A stretch of 64,000 bases of DNA, taken from contig NW_019774291.1 in the NCBI RefSeq assembly GCF_001039355.2, forward strand, positions 703,751 through 767,750, read 5' to 3'. The DNA is from Lingula anatina. Lineage: Eukaryota > Brachiopoda > Lingulata > Lingulida > Lingulidae. Below are positions 52,441 through 63,618 of the stretch, piece after piece. Every line of letters starts with the position of its first letter. Position 1 is the first letter of the stretch. The translations under genes were made by a program, and so were the position numbers. The notes under the pieces are model-generated. The model searched no databases. It worked only from the letters and a program-made list of their open reading frames with translations, and was not told the DNA's origin.

Positions 52441-53431
52441 TGTATCTTTAGGGGGTTTGATGTTTATGTGTTTGTTGTCCAGAATTTGGTAATAAAACAT
52501 GGCACCACTTAGATCTTGTATTTGGTGGGCTTGTGTAGGGTTGTATATACAGGTAAATAAACTGTCAGATTTATTATCTTTTATGAACTCAAGTCTAAAG
52601 TTTATGATTCTCAAAGGTGTTTACATGAAAATATTAAGTCAAATTGGTCCATTTTCACATTTTTTAATATAAATAGCTGTGCTGGCTGCTGGGTCACCTG
52701 AACATGCCCCTTTTATGGCAGATGAAGCCATGCTTGCATTACCTGGACTACAGCCATTAGCATACACACTGAATCACTACCTTGAGTATTCAAAGAAAGT
52801 CGATCTGTTAACAAGGAGGCTCAACAAAGGTATGTTTTGATGTCATTATTGTTTTAAAGCCATGATGATTAGAATTTATTATAATTTACAAAATGAGACG
52901 GAAAAATCCTGGAATTCTCAATTAAAGGCCACTCTGGTTTAGATTGAACTACTTTCTCAAAAGAGAGTGTTCATGAGTTGAGAGGGGGGAGGTGTTGAGG
53001 TGAGAAAAAGTTGCTCTGGTGTGGCCTTTTGCTTTGAGGTGTAGATCTAAAAAATTTCATTAAGGAAAAAAGGCAGTATTATGTACCAGTATGGAAAGTA
53101 TGTTTCATTTGAATAATGATTTGGTATGAAACTTTAAAAAAATTTTCATGCATCAGAAAGTTAACAATTTTGCTACATGTATAAATAAGAAGTAGCATGA
53201 TGCTTGTTATTGGGAAATTACAATTTCTCAACTAAAGTATGCTTTGTTGTTTATTTTTTTTCAGATTCAAATATCAAAGATGAGCTGTGGACTTGTCACA
53301 AAGTTGAACTTGTTTTATGGGCTTACTATATTGCAAAACAGTTGGAACCCTCTCTTATCGAGGATACTTTCAGTGCTCAAAAAAGAAGTCTGAAAGATGG
53401 TAATGGATCAGTAAGGAAAAAGAAGAAATGA
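46378..53431 (+). CDS. uncharacterised conserved protein with HhH-like motif; in-frame TAG
   Basis: I recognise the protein as a conserved but unnamed animal family and give no symbol. Exons: 46378-46619, 51807-51900, 52067-52226, 52677-52829 and 53265-53431 (TGA), in consistent phase; the start exon is not found. Conserved blocks are ELPKLIQSREEKYITHEELC, RGKFRPRLTELVRENEPEDV, LKAVGPATASAVLAAGSPEH and MADEAMLALPGL, then a basic tail GSVRKKKK. The GPATASAVL block resembles the helix-hairpin-helix of HhH-GPD DNA glycosylases, so nucleic-acid binding is possible but inferred. At 51889-51891 the reading frame has TAG where relatives have Trp (in MxWKL.RGKFRPRL). Either this allele is null, the base is wrong, or the exon ends differently. 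The first intron is over 5 kb and contains fold-back and dispersed repeats and a contig join at 48112, so continuity is not guaranteed. Confidence 0.6.
47184..47505. mobile_element. fold-back element with about 140-bp arms
   Basis: The left arm (GAGTTGAGCCATGGCTTTAC ... TCACACGCCTCCCTATG) is mirrored by the right arm (CATGGGGAGGCGTGTGA ... GTAAAGCCATGGCTCAACTC) with few mismatches. About 35 bases lie between the arms. The outer ends fade into TTAGATCG/CGATCTTA. There is no coding capacity. It lies in the presumed first intron of the plus-strand gene. Confidence 0.85.
47922..48111 (-). mobile_element. MITE of the GATCGATCT family, truncated by a join
   Basis: Starts ACCCCATTTCCATAGATTAG and carries the family core in inverted orientation up to GATAGATCGATCT. 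The terminal 20 or so bases are replaced by the N at 48112. Confidence 0.8.
48112..48112. other. assembly join (single N)
   Basis: The N sits at the end of a MITE, a place where assemblers commonly break. Sequence after it has no allelic counterpart in the window. Confidence 0.75.
48679..48715. repeat. poly-G tract
   Basis: A G run of about 35 bases with one T, capable of G-quadruplex formation. Its length is probably unreliable in the assembly. Confidence 0.9.
48908..49026. promoter_or_regulatory. paired CArG (SRF) boxes and CRE half-sites
   Basis: Two perfect CArG boxes CCATATTTGG (48908-48917 and 48950-48959) sit in a 42-bp tandem unit. Each is followed by ACGTCA (48925-48930 and 48976-48981). 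A further TGACGT lies at 49021-49026. This SRE plus CRE combination is the layout of immediate-early promoters such as c-fos. The local CpG content is raised. No first exon was identified downstream, so which gene it serves is unknown. Confidence 0.45.
49299..51134 (+). mobile_element. dispersed repeat with terminal hairpin, copy 1
   Basis: Opens with the palindrome ATGTACAGACACA-GA-TGTGTCTGTACAT. Then come about 2.5 tandem units of some 165 bp (CGCAGGTCAAGTTCGAAAAT ... AATCAATCTTACTAAAA) and several degenerate units of about 300 bp (ATGGGCCTGAAGACC ... GTTATGTAATATTGCATCA). It ends near GTCTGTACATTTGACAGC, whose GTCTGTACAT is inverted relative to the start. No protein is encoded. The same structure recurs at 58046-60221. 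The class is uncertain. Confidence 0.75.
52380..52438. repeat. (TA)n microsatellite
   Basis: About 29 TA units in an intron of the HhH-like gene. Confidence 0.95.
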
Positions 53432-53879
53432 TAACACAAGAAATTTTATAGCCAGAACCCTGGAAACATGGTTATTCAAGCTGGGAAATTCTGTTGGAAA
53501 ATATTTTTGATAATGAATGTAATTAATGATAATGGGACATTTTTTCACACCATTTTTGGCATAGTGCAACGCTGTATATGTTAGTATACAAAACCCTCCT
53601 CAATACCTGCCACATAATGATAAAGATAGAAATGAAAAAAAAAATTTCAGTGGAAAGGTAAAAAGTTTATTTTGCGAGAACTAACATGATTACAAGCAAT
53701 TTAAATAATGATTTCATTTCTAAGTGTATTTTATTTCAGAATTATATGCTTCTTTTATTTAGTTGCTTATAAATGTATTTATATTGTAGATGAGCAAAAA
53801 TTGTTCATTAGATTGGTAGTTGAATCATAAATGAAAATTATCAAACACAAGTTGAAAAACTTTCAGACCATTAGCTCAT

Positions 53880-54610
53880 GGCCAACCTGGAAGTAGGCCT
53901 TCATCACACTGATATGAGCAGATGTTGACACTCACTGACCACTAGGTGGTATGGCGGCCAGGGTGACAGCTGATGTTGATAGCCTCTTGTATCTTTTGTG
54001 GGATGTCAGATGACTCGGATTCAAGGATATTGGTTGAATTCCGGTCAGAACTCTGGCCGGTGTCTAATACATGTTCAGAAATGGCAGAGCTGGTATTGCC
54101 TACTATCATTGATTTTCTTCATTCACTAACCCTGGTCTGCAACAGTCTACCTGTCACACCAATGTAAAAAGAATTGCAGTCATGGCAGTTGATCCTATAT
54201 ATAGTCCCACAACACTGTTCTTGAGGGGTCTTGTCCTTTGGTGCTGCTTGGTGTTAACTGTTGAATCAATTTGCACTGATGTCTGAAAGCTGTGTTGACA
54301 CTGAGCTTTTTGTAGATCCTGCACACTTTTTCTGAAATTTCTTTACAATAAGGGAGAATCACTAGCTGTTTTTTTTCTTCTGTCTGTTGGCTCACAGGTG
54401 GTCACTACTGTCCGGTACTGATGCGATTTTATCTTTAAAGCCCAAGGTGGGTAACCACAAATCATGATAGCTTCATCCAGTGTCTTGTTCTCCAGTATCA
54501 GGGGCAGATCCAGAGATATTTTCTGATAGTCTTCCAAATTATTTTTGTTGATCCATCCTCCATTTTGACCATCTTCCGACAGAAAAAAATTGATACCCGT
54601 CAATGTAAAC
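53880..54610 (-). pseudogene. Penelope-like retroelement remnant (RT thumb and GIY-YIG region)
   Basis: Minus-strand conceptual pieces read GYPPWALK, CEPTDRRKK and LPYCKEISEKVCRIYKK. They continue into CHDCNSFYIGVTGR, AISEHVLDTG, and IQEAINISCHPG. This order (RT tail, then a GIY-YIG endonuclease with a YIG-x-TGR core and an EA-IN helix) is typical of Penelope-like elements. Frames shift between pieces and stops interrupt them, so the copy is dead. It follows directly after the 3' UTR of the HhH-like gene. Confidence 0.7.
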
Positions 54611-55635
54611 TTGAAAATCTGACCATCTTCCAGAAGATTCGGAAGACGGCCCCAATTCGCCCCTTAGTATCTTGTCTTTTCCATTAATCACAGTTTGTGT
54701 TTGATAATTTTCATTTAATATATGAATTATATGGTAGTTTGGTTACATATAGAGTGAGAGATAAAAAAAAGAGTAGATCAGATGAGAGAAAGATATGGAA
54801 TTAAAAAAACTTAAATAATGTCAGATATTTTTGCTTAAAAAAGATTGAAATTTAATGATTTCTATATGTTTAATTCTTTCATTGAATTAAATGCAATTCA
54901 CTGACATGAGGATTGCTGTTTGTATTAAATTATTTTGCCCAATGAAAGCATGGATTTAATAAGGACTTTGGACACATCATAATGGGATCAATGTTTTTCT
55001 CTTTCTTGTACAGTCATTGTTAACCTTTTTCCCACAAATAACATGCAAAAAATCATTTTAGCAGACAATTACCAGATATTATCAAATAATGAAGTAAACC
55101 ATCCTCTCAGTATCTGCAATAAGGCTTAACAAGTCCTGTGCCAATGAAACGCCATTGTGCAAAGGTTGCATCTCGAGTTCTGCATTTTCAGTCTATACAA
55201 CCATAAGAGCACATAGCCATGACAGACAGTTGTGCTAGTCATATTACACTTCAATATCTTCCAAAAATAAAAACTGCAGATGTACATGTAAGTAGGGTTT
55301 AAGAATAAAAATCACTTCGAATCTACTTAAGTAAATGAGAGTCGAAATTGGATTTTGTCCAGCCAGCAGATCTGATCCCCTGCTGGATACTTCCAGCCTG
55401 TTTAATGTATCGTGCTAAATTACATAATTCTTTTTTACTGGAAGTATTCAGCAGGAGAACAAGATTGAAGACCGAAGGTTTTTTTTTTTTTACAAAAATA
55501 AGGCTTAATAAACTTATTCCTGATACTCGGCTTAGACTACATTGCACACGTCCACTTACTTCATATAAAATAACAGATAAGGCTATAGAACGAGTCGAGT
55601 GCACAAGCAAGCGACTTCAGTAAAATCAATTAACA
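54611..55635. other. AT-rich spacer, nothing recognised
   Basis: No coding signal, RNA gene or clear repeat. A short open frame on each strand around 55323-55623 has no recognisable domain. Confidence 0.4.
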
Positions 55636-55833
55636 AGTCTAGGGATTATATTTGTGAACTGGGCAGCCTGCTGAGGCTGATAAGGGTAATTAACTATCGT
55701 TTAGCAGCTATAGTGGTGGGCGTCCTACAGACGTTTAGCCGCTTGGGCAGAAAGCAATTTAGCGAGGGATCCTGTGGGGATGGACCGAGCCTGCTAGATC
55801 GATCTACGGATGGAAACAAAGTCCTAGCTTACT
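55636..55833 (+). mobile_element. divergent relative of the GATCGATCT MITE
   Basis: Shares TAAGGGTAATTAACTATCG, AATTTAGCG, GGGGAT, AGATCGATCTACGGATGGAAA and a GTCC end with the 214-bp family, but the rest has drifted. Probably an older subfamily. Ends uncertain. Confidence 0.5.
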
Positions 55834-56147
55834 TCTCGTCTTGAAATCGAGACTAATTCACTGAAAACGAGACCATTTTCTGGATGCGGATTAATAGAAT
55901 TAACTAATATTTGAACACAAAGGGCTCATGTTAATCATCATTTCCGTTATTTCTGGGAAATTTTGTGCTTATGAACGTGTATTTGCGTGGTGATTTGGCA
56001 TAAAGTATAAGTGAATTGCAAATTATTTGTAGAACTATTTTTCTCTGCGTTTGAGTAACAGGGTGTCATCAGCGAGAAGGCTTTATTTTCGGCCATATTG
56101 TTTAACAAGCAGTACAAACGTTTATTCGTTCGTGTTTAAAATTAAAA

Positions 56148-59100
56148 ATGGACAGGAAGGTGAAAGACGTGTTATTAAATTGGGATAAGTCGGTAAGTAT
56201 GATAGAATATAAATGTTTAGATTCCATAACGCCAGAAACGAGAGTTGTCGATGTTATATATCACTGGCACAGGTAACCCTACCACTGTCGCTGTCAGTGG
56301 CACTCTTCCCTTCCAGTACCCCTTATATAGTTCTTACTGCTATATTAGTATTCAGTATGTCGTTCAAGGTATCCGCTGTCCATAATAAAATATTTATTTT
56401 TGAAAATAATTTAGTTGCAGTTTCTAACTGATAATTTAGTTATCTGTTCATTTTTTAAAAAGAATGCTGCATGTTTATTTTCTAAGTATTCCTCACAACC
56501 AACTTCGTTACAGGTGTGAAGCTAATTTGCTCAAGATGTTACAAAATATCATCCTTTTTTAGGTAAAAAAATTTGAGGAAATATTATTTCCCACATGGAA
56601 ACCCAGGTTGCAAATGACAGTTTCACCGGGTCTCCCTAGTGCAACGCAGCACAAAACACTTTGAAAAAACGAGTCCAGTTACAAGTAAACACTGGAAACA
56701 GTCATTTCAAACAAAGTAGGCTGATATAAGAGCTAAATATATATTAGTAAATAATTAATAGCCTTGATAAAACTTAACAAATTGGCAGATTTTGTTGATC
56801 GTTGGGTCAGCCGCCATGTTGGTTAGTGGCTCTTCTTGGCCAATAATATTGTAAAGTAGAGGCAGCAGATTCTGTCACACCTGTCAGTTGTTGGACTGGT
56901 GTGCTGCCCAGTTTCAAAGTGGATGCCCACTGTACAAAACGGACCGAGATCACTTATTAATAAGTAAAATCTCAATCCTTAAAACAGATACAAGGTCACC
57001 AGGGAGTCAGTTGTGCTAAGTATTTAACAGTGCCAAAAAAGATAATTTAGTCTCCCTCTCCAATTTCATAAAATCATTGAAGAAAAGAAATGAAGTGGCT
57101 GCTCTGCTTGGTAACTCTTAGCATATTCCTTGAAAAATGTCAGTTTATGGTCTCATTGCTGTGAGCAGTGACTTGGTAGTGGGACTAAACATGGCACATG
57201 GTCAAGAGTCACAATATTTATATCTGTGTAACTGCATTGTTTACCTATCTATTCCTTTATGTAATTGTAGTTCTCCTTTCCCTCCTTGTAAGTTTCAACT
57301 GCTCCATATTGTGCAACATCTGATTGTATCCATTTGGTTCTTGATTTTTGTTTATGGTAAATTTGTAAATTAATCACACCAAGATGTGATATCTCACTGC
57401 CTAGCTCGAATATTTTATTAGTAATTTAACTAGTACATCTGTTTATTATATAAAGATATGTAATTGTTCATTCACAAACTGGCAACACTATTACCAATTA
57501 GAGAATGGTAATGCACCAATTTTACTGTTGTTATTATATTATATTGTACAAGGTCATGATAATTTATGAACCAGTACAGAAATGAATTGAATATAAAAAA
57601 TAATTTTATGAAGAAGAAATATTTCAAGGGATTTTAGGTGTTTCAACTAAAATACATGAATTGTAGCAACGAGTTAACTGGCTTTTCAGCAATTAGTACA
57701 ATTTTCTAACCTGAGAAACACTGTTGTTTTTTTTAACTACTTTTGGGTGACAATAATTAGTCTTAATGTAAGTTTTTTTTTTTTTTGACAATTTGGCTGA
57801 TCTGGATTAAGCTGTAGGATACTCTCAATGCCTTTAAACTAAGCTGGGTCTGTAAATAATTTATTGGGAAATTTGTGGAAATTCTGAAACAAGACTGACA
57901 GTTTTAAAAATTTTTGCTTGTAGGTCCCCGAAGAAATGATGGAGGAATATAAGGTTGAGTACAAATTTGATGGGGTCACACCTCAGCCTTTTGATGCCCG
58001 CTTCACCACATGGAACCAAATGAGGTATGAAGTAAGATTTTTTATTATGTACAGACACAGATGTGTCTGTACATATTGCCATCACCTGCGTCTGTCGTCG
58101 CCGTCGCCGTCGCCATGCACTTTCAGCGTTAACACCATAAGTGGAAGACAGTTTTACTTTTTGGCTTTATATTTACAGAGCTGACTAACATTCATAAAAC
58201 GCAGGTCAAGTTCGAATATCAGCATGATCGGGCCATTATTGTAGAATTTATGCTGTTTTTTCACTATTTAGCATATATGCAACACTGTTAACACATTTCA
58301 AGGAAAACCGATAGGCCTGTTGTCATGAAACTCACAGGAGTAATCAATCTTACTAAAACGCAGATCAAGTTCGAAAATCGGCATGATCGGGCCACTATTT
58401 TAGTAGTTATGCTGTTTGTTTTTTCACTTTTCAGCATATGTGCAACACTGTTAACACATTTCAAGGAAAACCGATAGACCTGTTGTCATGAAACTCACAG
58501 GAGTAATTAATCTTACTAAAATGCAGGTCAAGTTCGAAAATCAGCATAATCGGGCCATTATTTTATAAGTTATGCTGTTTTTAAACATTTCCTCAGATTC
58601 AATTCTTAGGCATGTTAACAGTCTCATTATTTAACTAATAAGATTCGTAAAAGTGTTTGTTTGACATTTCCTGCATCTTTACAACATTGTTAGTTGATTA
58701 TGTAAAAATGATGGTAAACTTGTTATCATGTATTGTATAATAGAGTTTCAAAAATGGAAATAAACTCATATCATTGCAGTTTGTCAGATTCATTCATTCA
58801 CTATGTTCAGAAACTCAGAATGGAGGAAATTGGACATTAAACACTGTTCTATTGATATTTTTCCCATCTCATCAATTTTCTTAGTTGATCATATATAAAT
58901 GGCAGTAAATTGTTAATTTTGTTATATGTTAAAAAATTGTTAAAAATGGAAAAAAAAACATTTCAGGACAGTGCTGTCTTGTCTACATTTTGGCATTTTC
59001 AAGGTGTGACTTTGAAGTTCCTTTGGCCTGAAGACCTTTGCTAGGAACATTTTCTGAATATCCATGATACTAATATTTTATTATTAAAAATTGATGGTAA

Positions 59101-61280
59101 TTATCCTGTTAAACATTATGTAATAGTGCATCAAAATTTGAAGACACCCCTATTTTGGACACTGCTCCCATGATGACCATTTAAGGAAAACCATGTCACT
59201 TACTGTTCTCAAACTTACAGGAAGAAACATGGGACTTAAATAAAGCTTCAGTGGGCAATGCAGACTATTTGGTAAATTTTTTTGGCAGTTAATCAGTTTT
59301 TTGTGAAAATTTAATTTTTCACATATTGGCATTTTCAAGGTGTGACTTAGAACCTCCACGAGCTTGAAGACCCATGCTAATCACATTTTCTGAAAATCCA
59401 CGATACGGATCTTTTATTATTAAAAACTGATGGTCATTATGCTGTTAAGCATTATGTAATATTGCATTAAAATAGAAGAAAACACAATTTTGGGTGCTGC
59501 TGCCATGATGACCATTATGGGAAAACCATGTTACTTATGATTGTCAAACTTTCAAAAAAGAAACAAAGGACTAAAATGCAGCCTGAGTTGGAAAAGCAGT
59601 CTAATTGGCTTCTTTTTCTGGAAGTTATACATTTTAGTGAAATATTCATTTTTATCATGTTGGCATATTCATTGTGGGACTCGAAGCTCCCATGGACATG
59701 AAGCCAAATGGTAATCAAATTTTCTACATGTCCATGCTATTTATAGTCAATAATCAAAAATTGGTGATAATTATTCTGTAATTTATTATGTAATGTTACA
59801 TCAAAATTGACAAAAATCTTTTTGCACTGCTACTACAAACATTATGAAAAGAAAACTGTGTTACTTATTATTATTTTCAACTTACAAGTATGATTTGTAG
59901 GATTGGCATGCAGTTCAAATAAGAAAGCCAGCTCAATTGGGTTATCATTTATTATTGAATTTAAGCAGTTTTATGTGAAATTTTCATTTTTCTCATTCTG
60001 GCATTTTCAAAGTGTGAACTTAAACTCCCATGGGCCTGAAGCCTTACGCTTGTTACACATTTCACTTACATTGGTATTACCTGTTGAGCATAATTAAAAT
60101 TTGATGTTGAATTTGCAGTTAAGCATAATTTATTTTTGCATCAGAATTGACAGTAGCCCGTTTTGTGCATTGTTATTGTCTGCTTTTTGTCTGTACATTT
60201 GACAGCTTTGCTGCCTTGTTTTGAATAAGCACAAATGTTAAAGAATTGATATTTAAATCTACTCTTCTAGTTCTGTGTATCAGCTGGAAATTGTGTATTT
60301 TACTGTTTGTGAAATCATTGAACTTTTAATAAGGAAAAATTGCATTTCCTTAAAAGCTAGGTGAATGAACAAGGTGAATGATACGCATTGTCATAAATAT
60401 ACACAGTAAGTGGGTTTAAAAAATTTTTTTTGCAGGTTGTGCTGGCAAAATTTTGCTGATTATCAGAGATGTATCAAACTTAAAGGAAAGACGTACGAGC
60501 CTTGTAAATGGTTCAGTAATAGATATCTAAGTTTCTGCCCTGCTAAAAAGGTGAACTCTTTAACAGGCCTACCCAACTACCAGACTCAGCACTACACTGA
60601 ATGATCCAGAATTCACCGTTAGATCAGAACACACTACCTGTTTTCAAGGTGTGCGTCAGTGCACGCTTCTAAGTATCAGACACAACACCACTCTTGCCTA
60701 GTACGTGATGTGATAGTGATGATTCTCAGAGGGGTTGGAAAGTATTGCATCACCACAAAACTTGTTTGGGGTATGATGTGAAATGTGTACTGACTCACAC
60801 CTTGAAAACGGGTAGTGTGTTCTGATCTAACGGTGAATTCTGGATCATTCAGTGTAGTGCTGAGTCTGGTAGTTGGGTAGGCCCATTTATGCAATAGTAG
60901 AATTTGTAACAGTTTATCAACGAATCATTTTATATGAATAAGCACGCAGCATGATAAAGTTCACATTAGCTAATGTTAAAGTTAAGTTTGATGTTTTGGT
61001 ACAAGTGACATTAAGAGTACCCAATGCAGTTATGTCTGTAATGCTTCCATTAAAGCCTGTACCTGTTATTTTATTCCATACAACAGTTAGTGTTTTTAAA
61101 CACTGACAGAAAAGTTGTCTTTTTCATATTTTGACCTGAAATATTCACCTTTCACTAAATGTTGTTTTATTTTCCTAGAGGAACAAACTGCATTTTTTGG
61201 TAGAAGAAGATGCCTTTGCCTCTGGTAAGCGTCCACCTCCTATGCTTCTTGAAGGTGATGATGGTCATGATGAACACTGA
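56148..61280 (+). CDS. cytochrome c oxidase subunit 6B-like protein with extended termini
   Basis: COX6B is a nuclear-encoded, intermembrane-space subunit of complex IV that links the two monomers. Exons 56148-56192, 57924-58024, 60436-60550 and 61179-61280 join in phase into 120 residues. The core PFDARFTTWNQMR-LCWQNF-ADYQRC matches COX6B, with the twin motif Cys51-x9-Cys61 and Cys72-x10-Cys83 (CKWFSNRYLSFC) expected for Mia40-dependent import. It is longer than the usual 80-90 residues. About 30 extra residues precede the core (MDRKVKDVLLNWDKS...). The tail RNKLHFLVEEDAFASGKRPPPMLLEGDDGHDEH replaces the usual W-x3-WDEQR-GTFP end. It could be a diverged paralogue. AATAAA signals lie at 61567 and 61571. 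Intron 1 contains a dispersed element at 56626, intron 2 a 2.2-kb repeat, and intron 3 a fold-back element. Confidence 0.82.
56626..56860 (+). mobile_element. second copy of the element at 27525-27759
   Basis: Collinear with 27525-27759: CCGGGTCTCCCTAGTG, GCAACGCAGCACA, GAGTCCAGTTACAAG, TTTCAAACAAAGTAGGCTGATATAA. More diverged than an allele would be, so it is a separate old insertion. It lies in COX6B-like intron 1. Confidence 0.55.
58046..60221 (+). mobile_element. dispersed repeat with terminal hairpin, copy 2
   Basis: Same order as 49299-51134: hairpin, tandem units of about 165 bp, degenerate 300-bp units, and a GTCTGTACATTTGACAGC end. It is about 340 bp longer because of an extra 300-bp unit near 59640-59940. 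It starts 22 bases after the COX6B-like exon 2 end, occupying most of intron 2. Confidence 0.75.
60566..60883. mobile_element. fold-back element with about 100-bp arms in COX6B-like intron 3
   Basis: The left arm GGCCTACCCAACTACCAGAC ... TTTTCAAGGTGTG is mirrored by CACACCTTGAAAA ... GTCTGGTAGTTGGGTAGGCC with nearly no mismatch and about 115 bases between. It begins only 15 bases after the exon 3 boundary at 60550. Confidence 0.9.
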
Positions 61281-62085
61281 AAAGTCTGAGGAAGAAAATA
61301 TGCTGCCAAGCAACATGATAAAAAGAGTTCTTTTAAGAACATATGTTACAGTGTTGTTGGCATTTCTGATTGTAAATGTCTCATTACGCACACCATTTGA
61401 TGACTGTAAAGCAGGCGCACACAAAATTGGAATCTGTAAAGGACATTTGTGCAGCTAGTTAGAAGTTATTCGTGTTTGCACCAGTTGATCAAAAGCAACG
61501 TACTTTTAGTATGGTACAATTTTTGCCAATTCTTTTCTGAGTTACTTTGGTTACTGGTCAGTTTTAAATAAATAAAATTTGGAATGGAAATTGTTTTGTG
61601 TTAGTAATTTTAAATTAAAATATTAAAACAACTTTCCTTTCAAGTAAGGTGTATTAAAGCTGTCCCTTTTTTCTGACATTAAAAGGTGAGTTTTTTTCCT
61701 GGGTTATAAAACACTTGTGTAAGAACGGTGTTGGTTTTTACTCGCACTGTCCAAAGGTTGTGCTTATTTGTTGCCAAAGGCCAACAAGAGCAATCCCTGT
61801 GGTACTTTGATTAAAGTTAGAAAAATTACTGCATATTTGCAAATGATTTTGCAATAATTTTAACCATAATTACTAGTTCTATTAGACAAAAGGTCTGGGA
61901 GTTACTTTTCGAATTTACGAAAATGGTTCATGGGCCAAATGTACACCACATGATAAAAACGTCCCGATTAGATTGGTTTTCTTTAAATTTGTAGAAATTT
62001 CTTACATTTTTCAGAATTTCCTGAAAAGCTGTATTTTCAATCTCAGGGCTTTGGATGGTAAAGAACAAATTAATGATATATGACA
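61281..62085. other. COX6B-like 3' UTR and spacer
   Basis: 3' UTR up to about 61590 (AATAAATAAA at 61567-61576), then AT-rich spacer with nothing recognisable. Confidence 0.5.
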
Positions 62086-62400
62086 GCAGCCCTTGTTACA
62101 TCTCGACTAGACTACTGTAATTCACTTCTTTATGGATGTCCAAAAGAAAAAATCTGCAACATATTCAAAATCTCTCTGCTCTAGTTCTTACTTGCACAGT
62201 TGGTGACAGCCACATTACCCCCATTCTCACACAACTTCATTCTTTTTCAACTTTTAGTATTTGCACATGCTGCTTTTTACAACTTGGGCCCCACCATATT
62301 TATAGGATCTTGTATCAATTTACCCTCCGTCCCCCCCTCCCTCCCATGCCAGCTACGCTCTTCTGACCATTTACTTTTTTACGCCAAGTAAGGCTTGACT
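62086..62400 (+). pseudogene. LINE (CR1/L2-type) reverse-transcriptase C-terminal remnant
   Basis: Conceptual pieces LVTSRLDYCNSLLYGCPKEK, then IQNLSALVLT and DSHITPILTQLHS, follow the order seen after the RT catalytic core in CR1/L2/Jockey-like LINEs (TSRLDYCNSLLYGLP ... LQxVQNAAARL ... HITPxLxxLHWLPV). A frameshift separates the parts near 62130-62160 and later stops follow. A short dead fragment; the 5' part is absent. Confidence 0.75.
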
Positions 62401-63564
62401 TGTCACATATATTTGATTATTTTTCTTGAAGTTACGCAATTTGTGTGTGTGAAATTTTCACTATTCATACTTGATTCTTCATATCTGGCCTTCATCATTT
62501 GGGATCACAACTGCATTCCCAACCTTTAAGCTTTTTCTCTAAATTCATTACACAACGTGGCCCAGTGTTTTGTGTCACTGCTTTATGACATGCATAATGC
62601 AGGTGCTCTGAGTGTCATGGCTACTGGGAAGGCTAAAAAAACTAAAATATGAATACTTCAGATTAACTTTTATTTTAAGAATTTAATCACTGTATTGGGG
62701 AAATAACAGAAGCTTCACAAGAAAAAAATATGACAGGGGAATTTTCAAATGCCTACAGATTACGCGAGTACTGTTCAATTAGTTGTTCTTTGTTTAAGAC
62801 TATTATGATGCCATGGCTTGTTCATAAACTTGGATTTTAAAAAATTGTTACAGTAGTCTTAAACCAAGGTTTAATATCTTAAATTTTTATTCAAAATTGA
62901 TTTTAAAGATGAAAATGCATTCAGGAAGTTACATAAGTATAAGAACAATACCTAAATTTACTAATTAAAGACTTCTAGAAAATATCTAATAATTTTGGTT
63001 AACAAGAAATGACAACAACCCATAAAAATATAAATTAGGCCATGAAAATATGCTTAAATTGAAGGACGAAGTCAGTTTCCTACTTTAGTGCCAACAATAT
63101 TTCACTCTTAAGAAGCACTCTTGCATTTATAAAATTTTACAGCAAATATTGCTCTCACCATGTCTGAGGTTTACTAGATATGCAAGATCCATATAAAATT
63201 GAGTCAAAAGATAAATACTGCAAGTATTTCAGAGCCCTAAAATTATATATCACTTAATCCAAAATTCTTTAATAAAGATTTGTTTGGTAGCTTTGACAAT
63301 TCATCAGGGTACTTGCATCAAATGTAAACAACTAAAAAACAGAACATGGAGATTCAATCCATTTGATTTAACTTGTATTTTTACATAAATACTCTCAGCA
63401 CCTTTGCCTAGTATTGTATCAAACTAAAAACATAAATCCTTTATTATTAAGTGGAATATTACATTCCAAGTAGTTGATAAGAGTTAATATTTTAAAATTT
63501 AAAACAGTAGAACAAATATCCAACATCTCTATTGGCTTTTAGGGCTTCTTCACAACAAACTCAA
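62401..63564. other. AT-rich stretch, possibly 3' UTR of a minus-strand gene
   Basis: No exon seen. On the minus strand an AATAAA lies near 62670, about 900 bases downstream of the candidate last exon at 63565-63611, as a long 3' UTR would have. Confidence 0.3.
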
Positions 63565-63611
63565 TCATTTCTTCTTGTTTCTGTTGGATACACTAGTGGT
63601 GGGTCGCAGAG
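63565..63611 (-). CDS. candidate terminal coding exon of an unidentified gene
   Basis: On the minus strand, ATTTCAG at 63612-63618 is a good acceptor, followed by a 47-base frame encoding LRPTTSVSNRNKKK and TGA. The basic tail looks like a real protein end but the gene lies off the right edge and I cannot name it. The other two frames hit stops, and the whole call rests on a short match to splice and stop signals. Confidence 0.3.
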
Positions 63612-63618
63612 CTGAAAT

